Assembly (NCBI GenBank): GCA_027019845.1
Contig: JALUWE010000270.1
Span: 1-11,181, forward strand
Direction of reading: 5' to 3'
From: Anaerolineales bacterium
GTDB lineage: Bacteria; Chloroflexota; Anaerolineae; Anaerolineales; JABWBV01
DNA length: 11,181 nt
Positions 6,638-11,181 of the stretch are shown here, one piece after another. Every line of letters starts with the position of its first letter. Positions within the stretch are counted from its first letter, which is position 1. The notes beneath the pieces are model-generated. The model was not told where the DNA came from. It worked only from the letters and a program-made list of their open reading frames with translations, and searched no databases. The position numbers and the translations under genes were made by a program.

Positions 6638-7174
6638 CTACCCGCCGGGAGGAAACGGCGGCGCATCCTCCGGCAAAATCAGTTTGTCGCCTGGATACAG
6701 GGTATACGGCCATTGCAGCTTATTGGCTTCGATGATGGCATCCGGGTGAATGTTGCACTTCCGCCCAATCGACCAGACCCATTCACCTTGAGATACGGTG
6801 TAGGGGGACTCGCATTTTTGAGCTTGCGGTTGTTCCGGTGGCTTAGTCGGCTCAGGTGTAGGGGTCTTGGTAGGTTTGGGGGGCGGCTGAGTGGGTTGGG
6901 CGGTGGGTTCTGGGGGAGGCTCGGTTTCCACAGGTGCGGCGGTTGGTTCTCCCTGGTCTTGTTCGCCGCCTCCCGCGGCCTGGGCTTCTGCCGTCTGGGT
7001 CAGAAAACCGCCGCCCGCCACCGCGGTGGCCATGTTTTCAGGCAACTGCTCACCTGCTTCCTGAGTTGCCTCAGCCGGAACAGCGGTTGGCGACTGAGAA
7101 GCCGAGCGAGTACAGGCGGCCAATCCCAGGGAAGCGATAATCAAAAAAATCCAAACACTTCGTCGAACGTGCAT
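6638..7174 (-). CDS. LysM-domain lipoprotein
   Basis: Taking the ATG at 7174 gives 178 aa. This start is preferred over an upstream in-frame one at 7216 because AGGAG (minus, 7185-7181) sits 6 nt before it and the protein then opens with a proper lipoprotein signal: HVRRS, a hydrophobic stretch, and the lipobox LAAC with Cys21. After Cys21 comes a long low-complexity Ala/Gln then Pro/Thr/Glu-rich linker (about 25-118). The C-terminus is one LysM module (about 124-168: YTVSQGEWVWSIGRKCN ... YPGDKLILP) that should bind peptidoglycan or another GlcNAc polymer. Cys121 and Cys140 could form a disulfide. No catalytic domain is present, so it may be a wall-tethering or adaptor lipoprotein; that is inference. 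Confidence 0.85.
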   Translation of the reverse strand: MHVRRSVWIFLIIASLGLAACTRSASQSPTAVPAEATQEAGEQLPENMATAVAGGGFLTQTAEAQAAGGGEQDQGEPTAAPVETEPPPEPTAQPTQPPPKPTKTPTPEPTKPPEQPQAQKCESPYTVSQGEWVWSIGRKCNIHPDAIIEANKLQWPYTLYPGDKLILPEDAPPFPPGG

Positions 7175-7218
7175 CTTCTTCTCCTTTTTTTCCCAAAAAG
7201 GTAAACCGGTATACAATC

Positions 7219-7247
7219 ATACTAGCATAAGGTTTTTGAAGCGTCAA
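7219..7247 (-). promoter_or_regulatory. Candidate promoter for the LysM lipoprotein gene
   Basis: On the minus strand, TTGACG (7247-7242) and TAGTAT (7224-7219) are separated by exactly 17 bp, and TGC precedes the -10 hexamer (extended -10). The start point would be near 7212, about 38 nt before the ATG, leaving room for the AGGAG ribosome binding site. Confidence 0.6.
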
Positions 7248-7278
7248 GCGAGTTACGTATCATAAAATGCGGCCGGAA

Positions 7279-7926
7279 TCAGCCGCGTTTCATGTGCCAA
7301 AACAGCGCCAACAGCGTGATCCCGGTCCACATTCCGACCACAATGCCGGCGGCCCCGCCGGAAATCGCCATCCACCAGTGCAACCGATCCCAGAGAATGG
7401 CGGCGGCGAACCAACCGACCTGCTCCACCAATCCAGAAACCGAAATCCCCACCGGGAAAGCCACTACCGAGGCCCACACCCACCTCCCGGCCGGGGTGGT
7501 GAACCGCTTGAGCAGCACCCACTGCGCCGCGCCGACCATGCCCCCAACCACCACCCCGTACAAAAAGGCGGACAACCCCACTCCGGCCAGCAAATTGATC
7601 AGCAGCGCTGCCGGTAACCCAACTCCCCAACCCAATGCAGTCGCCAGAATCCACCAACCTGCCAACGGAATTCGCCTTCGCAGAAATAGCCATTGAAAGA
7701 CGCCGATCAGCGCACCGATCAGCGCACCCAACAGCCCCATGTTGAAAGCCACCGAGAAGATCACACCAACAGACCCCTCGGCCACCATCACACGACCTAC
7801 CGGCAGTCCGGCAAACCCGGCCAACCCCCAGCCGGCTGCCGTCGCCAGCGTCCACAACCCCCACAAGGGCAGGGCAATCGTACGCGTACGCGGGTTTTGA
7901 AGGAGTAAGTAAAAATCGTATAGCAT
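7279..7926 (-). CDS. Integral membrane protein with internal repeat, function unknown
   Basis: From the ATG at 7926 this is 215 aa with about six Gly/Ala/Trp-rich membrane segments. Two related blocks can be aligned: GVFQWLFLRRRIPLAGWWIL (about 75-94) and GAAQWVLLKRFTTPAGRWVW (about 132-151), each with QW, a basic run, and P-AG-W, so the protein contains an internal duplication. Such QW...R..P.AG.W blocks are, from memory, frequent in uncharacterised membrane proteins of Chloroflexota and cyanobacteria. A GTG at 7968 would add 14 residues, but it lies at the edge of the 46-bp repeat, so the ATG is preferred, though neither start has a good ribosome binding site. It is divergent from the hemolysin III gene. 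No function can be assigned. Confidence 0.7.
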   Translation of the reverse strand: MLYDFYLLLQNPRTRTIALPLWGLWTLATAAGWGLAGFAGLPVGRVMVAEGSVGVIFSVAFNMGLLGALIGALIGVFQWLFLRRRIPLAGWWILATALGWGVGLPAALLINLLAGVGLSAFLYGVVVGGMVGAAQWVLLKRFTTPAGRWVWASVVAFPVGISVSGLVEQVGWFAAAILWDRLHWWMAISGGAAGIVVGMWTGITLLALFWHMKRG

Positions 7927-7955
7927 TTTACGTTCGAGGCTGGCGACTGGAAACA

Positions 7956-8027
7956 ATTCACAATTCACATCCTTCGACTACGAGCGGCTGCGCCGCCCTC
8001 CGCTCAGGATGCAATTCACAATTCACA
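7956..8027. repeat. Heptamer run (ATTCACA) interrupted by one 46-bp repeat copy
   Basis: attcaca occurs at 7956-7962 and 7963-7969, then at 8014-8020 and 8021-8027. Between the inner two units lie 44 bp belonging to the hairpin repeat (46-bp repeat 7968-8013, which shares 'ca' with the left heptamer). Removing the 44 bp 7970-8013 restores four unbroken heptamers. Confidence 0.75.
7968..8013 (+). repeat. 46-bp hairpin repeat, copy 1
   Basis: It begins catccttcgactacgagc and ends ctcaggatgca. It is identical over 46 bp to copies 2 and 3. The outer arms catcct and aggatg are complementary, as are the inner arms gagcgg and ccgctc, so it can fold as an interrupted hairpin. It lies between two divergent genes. 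Confidence 0.9.
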
Positions 8028-8068
8028 AAAATAGTGTACCCCAGTTTTCCTCCCCCTGCACAGGAATG

Positions 8069-8077
8069 TGATATATT
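8069..8077 (+). promoter_or_regulatory. Candidate extended -10 element for the hemolysin III gene
   Basis: TGA followed by TATATT (8072-8077) fits an extended -10. No good -35 is seen. A start point 7-8 nt downstream would fall on or next to the GTG at 8085, which would make the message leaderless; no ribosome binding site lies at normal distance before that GTG. Confidence 0.35.
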
Positions 8078-8084
8078 TTTCCCC

Positions 8085-8729
8085 GTGAAACTCCACTTTC
8101 GTGAACCCTTCAATGGCATCTCCCATCTCATCGCAACCTACCTCGCCCTGGCGGGGCTGATCGCGCTGGTGCTCAACAGTTGGGACGAACCGAAAAAACG
8201 CCTTTCCCTGGCAATTTACGGCGCCAGCCTGACCCTGATGCTGGCCGCCAGCACCGCTTACCACAGCCTTTCCGGATCGCCGCAACGCATCCACCGCCTG
8301 CGCAAAATCGACCATGCCTCCATTTTCCTGCTCATCGCCGGCACCTACACGCCCCTGACTTCCAACCTGTTTACCGGCTTCTGGCAATGGGGTACCCTGA
8401 TCGGCATCTGGAGCATCGCGCTGGTGGGCATGGTGCTCAAAGCCTTCACCATCAGTTCTTCCGACTGGTTTATCGTCTCGGTGTACCTGTTGGCGGGCTG
8501 GTTTGCGGTCATGGCGCTGGGCGAGATTTTCCGGGTGCTGCCGATCGAGGGCATCGCCTGGCTATTTGGCGGGGGGGTGATCTACTCCCTCGGCGCGGTG
8601 CTCTCGGCAGCCAAGAAGCTGGATTTCAAACCCGGCGTCTTCGGCCACCACGAAGTCTGGCACTTATTCGTCATTGCCGGCGCGTTTTGCCATTTCATGC
8701 TGATATTGCGCCACGTCGTCCCAGCCTGA
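8085..8729 (+). CDS. Hemolysin III family (PAQR-type) membrane protein
   Basis: From GTG 8085 the protein has 214 aa, the usual length for this family, with seven predicted membrane segments. Family motifs are in the right order: EPFNGISH (7-14), STAYHSL (56-62, His60), IDHASIFLLIAGTYTPL (75-91, Asp76, His77) and the last-helix HHEVWHLFVIAGAFCH (188-203, His193, His203). The conserved His residues and Asp probably form the metal site of the PAQR superfamily, where a hydrolase role acting on membrane lipids has been proposed; haemolysis itself is shown only for a few members. The frame extends 17 codons further to a GTG at 8034, but that would add a Pro-rich stretch not typical of the family, so I chose 8085. 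It is flanked on both sides by repeats. Confidence 0.88.
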   Translation: MKLHFREPFNGISHLIATYLALAGLIALVLNSWDEPKKRLSLAIYGASLTLMLAASTAYHSLSGSPQRIHRLRKIDHASIFLLIAGTYTPLTSNLFTGFWQWGTLIGIWSIALVGMVLKAFTISSSDWFIVSVYLLAGWFAVMALGEIFRVLPIEGIAWLFGGGVIYSLGAVLSAAKKLDFKPGVFGHHEVWHLFVIAGAFCHFMLILRHVVPA

Positions 8730-8740
8730 AAGAAGATGCC

Positions 8741-8837
8741 TTCCCCATTCCCCATTCCCCATTCACAATTCCCCATTCACAATTCACAATTCACAATTCA
8801 CAATTCCCCATTCACAATTCACCATTCACAATTCCCA
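8741..8837 (+). repeat. Heptamer tandem array (ATTCCCC / ATTCACA)
   Basis: After a partial ttcccc (8741-8746), thirteen full 7-mers follow without a break: two attcccc, then attcaca, attcccc, four attcaca, attcccc, attcaca, attcacc, attcaca, attccca. The first three bases ATT and C at position 4 never change; only the last three alternate between ccc, aca, acc and cca. Although it can be read through in some frames, the 7-bp period and low complexity argue against coding. It starts 11 bp after the hemolysin III stop codon. Confidence 0.92.
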
Positions 8838-8842
8838 ACCCC

Positions 8843-8888
8843 CATCCTTCGACTACGAGCGGCTGCGCCGCCCTCCGCTCAGGATGCA
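8843..8888 (+). repeat. 46-bp hairpin repeat, copy 2
   Basis: It is identical to copy 1 over 46 bp and in the same orientation. It lies just after the ATTCMCM heptamer array. Confidence 0.9.
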
Positions 8889-8925
8889 CTCCCTATCCCC
8901 ACTCCCTATCCCTATCTCCATCCCC
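8889..8925 (+). repeat. Pyrimidine-rich degenerate tandem repeat between hairpin copies 2 and 3
   Basis: The unit actccctatccc(c) is present twice (from about 8888 and 8901), followed by tatctccatcccc. No fixed period holds throughout. It joins copy 2 to copy 3 of the 46-bp repeat. Confidence 0.5.
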
Positions 8926-8971
8926 CATCCTTCGACTACGAGCGGCTGCGCCGCCCTCCGCTCAGGATGCA
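8926..8971 (+). repeat. 46-bp hairpin repeat, copy 3
   Basis: It is identical to copies 1 and 2 over 46 bp and in the same orientation. Copies 2 and 3 start 83 bp apart. Confidence 0.9.
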
Positions 8972-8994
8972 ATTACCCAATTACCCAATTACCC
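8971..8994 (+). repeat. Octamer tandem repeat (AATTACCC), three units
   Basis: aattaccc occurs at 8971-8978, 8979-8986 and 8987-8994 with no mismatch, ending 11 bp before the start of the next gene. The period is eight, not seven. Confidence 0.8.
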
Positions 8995-9005
8995 AACACT
9001 CCATT

Positions 9006-9500
9006 ATGCCCCCTCCCCCCGACACCCTCAACCAAATCGGCGTGCTCAAACGCCGAGAAATCGAAGCCCGTATCCTGGCGCCGTTCGTCGAGGCCCTCAG
9101 CCGGGAATTCGACCGCCAGCGCGTCATCGAAATCCTGCGCGATACCATCATCCGCGTCGCCCGTGAGCAGGGCGCGGCCCTGGCCCGCCAGATGGGCGAC
9201 GACGGGCTGCACAGCTTCGCCAAAAAGCTGGCCTTGTGGAGCAAAGACGACGCTCTACAAATCGAGATGTTGGAACAGACAGATGAACGTCTGGCCTTCA
9301 ACGTTACCCGCTGCCGCTACGCGGAAATGTACCGCGCCCTCGGCATCCCGGAACTGGGCGCAGTGCTCTCCTGCAACCGGGACTTCTCCCTGATCGAGGG
9401 CTTCAACCCGCGCGTGAAACTCACCCGAACCCAAACCATCATGGAAGGCGCGGCGTGTTGCGACTTCCGGTATGAACTCTCGGAAAACAGGCGAACCTAA
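9006..9500 (+). CDS. L-2-amino-thiazoline-4-carboxylate hydrolase family protein
   Basis: This encodes a 164-aa soluble protein. The C-terminal part carries RYAEMYRALGIPELGAVLSC (104-123), NRDF (124-127), EGFNPRVKLTRTQTIMEGA (131-149) and CCDFRY (151-156), the pattern I recognise as the ATC-hydrolase family. The founding members turn L-2-amino-thiazoline-4-carboxylate into N-carbamoyl-L-cysteine on the way to L-cysteine. Cys123, Cys151 and Cys152 are candidate functional residues. No N-carbamoyl-L-cysteine amidohydrolase lies nearby, so the in vivo substrate is open. The frame is open upstream to 8736, but that part only translates the repeats; the ATG at 9006 is the first start after them. 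No ribosome binding site is visible. The next gene follows closely. Confidence 0.82.
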   Translation: MPPPPDTLNQIGVLKRREIEARILAPFVEALSREFDRQRVIEILRDTIIRVAREQGAALARQMGDDGLHSFAKKLALWSKDDALQIEMLEQTDERLAFNVTRCRYAEMYRALGIPELGAVLSCNRDFSLIEGFNPRVKLTRTQTIMEGAACCDFRYELSENRRT

Positions 9501-9521
9501 TGAGGATGCCGGCATTCAGAT

Positions 9522-9536
9522 AAGGAGGAAAAAATA
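9522..9536 (+). promoter_or_regulatory. Perfect Shine-Dalgarno followed by an ATA codon
   Basis: AAGGAGG (9522-9528) lies 5 nt before ATA (9534-9536). No ATG, GTG or TTG occurs in the following 20 bases. The ATA is in frame with the membrane protein at 9630 and the frame is open for the 32 codons between. This suggests a non-standard AUA start or a recently lost ATG. Confidence 0.5.
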
Positions 9537-9629
9537 GATAGACCGGGATCAGTAACATCCCAACCCGCCAGGCACACAGGATTCCGCCGCCTCGCTGCCG
9601 CCCTGGGTTGGAACCGCTCCAGCTATTTT

Positions 9630-10379
9630 TTGATGAGCGTATTTTTCCTCACGCTCTTGCTGCTAGGTTATTTCTGGTGGCCGCTGGTTGAGGAATACTT
9701 GTCTTACATCGACTGGGAAGGAGAATGGTGGCGTTACATCGACTGGCTGCTGATTAGCATCTTTCTCTTCATGTCTCTCGCCATCATGGCACACGCCAAC
9801 CTACGGCAGGATGCCAAAATCGTGCTGGTGGGCATCATCGGCGGGCTGGTGATCGAAAGCTGGGGGACACAAACCGAAATCTGGGTCTACTACACCAACG
9901 AACGCCCGCCGCTGTGGATCATCCCTGCCTGGCCGATAGCCAGCCTGACCATTGATCGCATGGTGCGTGGATTGAAATGGCTGAGCGGGAAACACCTACC
10001 CGATAGCAGAGCGCATTGGTTACCCCGTTCCACCTTCCGCCTCCTCTACTGGGTCATCTTTCCCGCCTACTACCTGATCATGTTAGCCTACGTCGCCCCC
10101 ACCTTCGACAAATCCTTCACCCTGATCGCGGTCACCCTCGTTACATTGCTGATCCTGACCCCCACCAACCACCGTATCGCCGTGCTGACGTTCATTGCGG
10201 GCAGCGCGTTGGGCTACTATCTGGAGCTTTGGGGCACCACCCGCGAGGCCTGGACGTACTACACGCTCGAAAAACCCCCGCTGTTTGCAGTGCTTTCGCA
10301 CGGGCTGGCCGCGGTGGCCTTCTGGCGCGCAGTACTGCTTCTGGAGAAGGTTAGCCGTTTCCCGACCACTGACCCCTGA
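9630..10379 (+). CDS. Duplicated multi-pass membrane protein of unknown function
   Basis: Starting at TTG 9630 (ATG follows at 9633) it has 249 aa; a start at the ATA at 9534 with the perfect Shine-Dalgarno would give 281 aa, adding MDRPGSVTSQPARHTGF...SSYF. About seven or eight membrane segments are visible. Two copies of one motif lie 123 residues apart: ESWGTQTEIWVYYTNERPPL (76-95) and ELWGTTREAWTYYTLEKPPL (199-218), identical at 13 of 20 positions and each preceded by a Gly-rich helix. The paired Glu, Trp and Tyr residues look like a membrane-embedded active or binding site in a pseudo-twofold protein. The E..G...W.YY pattern loosely recalls carotenoid-pathway membrane proteins, too weakly for a call. 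The stop codon lies in a heptamer repeat. It is probably co-transcribed with the ATC-hydrolase gene. Confidence 0.75.
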   Translation: MMSVFFLTLLLLGYFWWPLVEEYLSYIDWEGEWWRYIDWLLISIFLFMSLAIMAHANLRQDAKIVLVGIIGGLVIESWGTQTEIWVYYTNERPPLWIIPAWPIASLTIDRMVRGLKWLSGKHLPDSRAHWLPRSTFRLLYWVIFPAYYLIMLAYVAPTFDKSFTLIAVTLVTLLILTPTNHRIAVLTFIAGSALGYYLELWGTTREAWTYYTLEKPPLFAVLSHGLAAVAFWRAVLLLEKVSRFPTTDP

Positions 10380-10413
10380 ATACTAATCACTGATCACTGA
10401 CCACTGACCACTG
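10365..10413 (+). repeat. Heptamer array (ACCACTG / ATCACTG) joining two convergent gene ends
   Basis: In one 7-bp register the units are accactg (10365), acccctg (10372), aatacta (10379, diverged), atcactg (10386), atcactg (10393), accactg (10400) and accactg (10407); a degenerate aatcacg follows at 10414-10420. The stop of the plus-strand gene (10377-10379) falls inside it, and the minus-strand gene's stop (10418-10416) falls in the degenerate unit. Confidence 0.85.
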
Positions 10414-10415
10414 AA

Positions 10416-11181
10416 TCACGGCTCCCTCACCACCAAATTATCGAACAACACATCCGTGCCCGGCTCGTCGAAGGTGCCCGCGATCAGGCCGATGTCCCCG
10501 GCCGCGTGCGCGCCGTCCTGCACATCGGCCACCAGCTGATCGTTGACGAATAAGCGCAGCGTATCGCCCTGACACACCGCACGGATACGGTTGGTGGCCG
10601 CGCCCTGGTTGACTGCATCGGTAGGGCGGTAATCATTCATGCCGATAAAATCGCTCTCGTTATCCACGTAGCGGAAGATGGCATAGAAACCGTCGCTGGT
10701 GATCACAAAGTAGTAGAAATTATCTTCGTCCACGTAACGACAAATCACCCCGAACTCGTTCACCTCCGGCCCGCCGATCCGAGTGGCCTCCACCTCCACA
10801 CTCACATCCGAAAACGTCAGCCCGGCGGTAGCCCAAAACAGCCAGTTCGTTTTGTCCACCCGAATACGGTAGCCGCCCTGATCGTAGTCAACGATGCCAT
10901 CCTCATCACGGCTGCTGGGCCAGCCTGCATCCCGTGTGGAAAAATCATCCTCGAACAGCACCCCAACAGACTGCGCCGGGGGCAAGGTAGGCGGCGCGGG
11001 AGAGACAAACCCGCTCTGGGGCAGGGTAGCAATGGGGGTTTCCACAGCCGGCGCGGGGGTCGCATTTGCTGATCCGCTGGCCAGCAGAACAATTGCGCCG
11101 CCCGCACAGACCAGGGCAACCACCCCCAGCAGGATGAGACCGGCCACCCCCAACCCCAACCCCGCCAGGAACCCGCCTCCC
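10416..11181 (-). CDS. Membrane-anchored protein with LamG/DUF1080-like domain, 5' end outside the window
   Basis: The frame remains open to the right edge of the window, so the N-terminus is missing; a TTG at 11159 is not a likely start because the Gly-rich hydrophobic sequence continues upstream (GGFLAGLGLGVAGLILL). The visible part has a membrane helix (roughly the first 40 residues), an Ala/Pro/Thr-rich linker, and then a domain of about 175 residues starting VLFEDDFSTRDAGWPSS and ending DVLFDNLVVREP. The 'DDFS....GW' opening, the many beta strands (YRIRV, VSVEVEATRI, FGVICRYVDEDNFYYFVI, RIRAVCQGDTLRLFVND) and the closing FDNL fit the concanavalin-like (LamG, DUF1080) fold often used for carbohydrate binding. 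It is probably exposed outside the cell. The missing N-terminus could carry a zinc-ribbon or a kinase, as in related proteins; this cannot be seen. Confidence 0.82.
   Translation of the reverse strand, partial: GGGFLAGLGLGVAGLILLGVVALVCAGGAIVLLASGSANATPAPAVETPIATLPQSGFVSPAPPTLPPAQSVGVLFEDDFSTRDAGWPSSRDEDGIVDYDQGGYRIRVDKTNWLFWATAGLTFSDVSVEVEATRIGGPEVNEFGVICRYVDEDNFYYFVITSDGFYAIFRYVDNESDFIGMNDYRPTDAVNQGAATNRIRAVCQGDTLRLFVNDQLVADVQDGAHAAGDIGLIAGTFDEPGTDVLFDNLVVREP

Noticed and set aside
8741..8971. CRISPR array
   Set aside because: The heptamers have no spacers, and the 46-bp repeats are only three, unevenly spaced and separated by repetitive sequence. No cas gene is present.
8736..9005. N-terminal extension of the ATC-hydrolase gene from the ATG at 8736
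   Set aside because: The extra 90 residues are translated heptamers and hairpin repeats (PIPHSQFPIHNSQF-like). The family-like sequence begins only after 9006.
8180..9166. A 328-codon plus-strand frame spanning the end of hemolysin III, the repeats and the ATC-hydrolase start
   Set aside because: It is out of frame with two recognised genes and runs through tandem repeats; the product is Pro/Arg/His-rich noise.

Overview
The window looks like a chromosomal piece of a GC-rich Chloroflexota (Anaerolineae-like) bacterium. This rests on inference from the gene set: a small protein plus CpaF/TadA ATPase, a compact Rho followed by a LysM/M23 peptidase, Pro/Thr-rich linkers after a membrane anchor or lipobox, and intergenic DNA full of hairpin and short-period repeats. 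No rRNA, tRNA, CRISPR array, transposase or phage gene was seen.

Layout, left to right. Positions 1-64 hold the start of a minus-strand gene cut by the window edge. Positions 65-681 are non-coding and carry a repeat element (386-610) with 12-bp terminal inverted repeats and a perfect 28-bp palindrome. A plus-strand cluster follows: a 105-aa protein of unknown function, CpaF overlapping it, and a YwiC-like membrane protein. A minus-strand block converges on it: rho, then an M23 peptidase starting with GTG inside the rho stop (4-bp overlap), read from a likely extended -10 promoter about 300 nt upstream of rho. Upstream, also on minus, lie a LysM lipoprotein with a well-formed promoter, a Nudix (ADP-ribose pyrophosphatase type) gene, and a membrane protein with an internal repeat. 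A plus-strand group follows: hemolysin III/PAQR protein, ATC-hydrolase family protein, and a duplicated membrane protein of unknown function. The window ends in a minus-strand, 5'-truncated membrane-anchored protein with a LamG/DUF1080-like domain.

The genes do not form one pathway. The clearest links are cell-envelope ones: CpaF (type IV pilus/Tad secretion motor), an M23 peptidase with two LysM domains, a LysM lipoprotein, and a surface protein of likely sugar-binding fold.

The unusual part is the repeat content. Tandem repeats with a 7-bp period occur at three well-separated places with three different unit sequences (526-567, 8741-8837, 10365-10413). A 46-bp hairpin-forming repeat occurs three times with no mismatch (7968, 8843, 8926), and one copy sits inside a heptamer run without disturbing its 7-bp register. 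The stop codons of two convergent genes lie inside the third array. I also see a perfect Shine-Dalgarno sequence followed by ATA, not ATG, in frame with the last plus-strand gene. I did not find a defence system or other obviously new multi-gene system.
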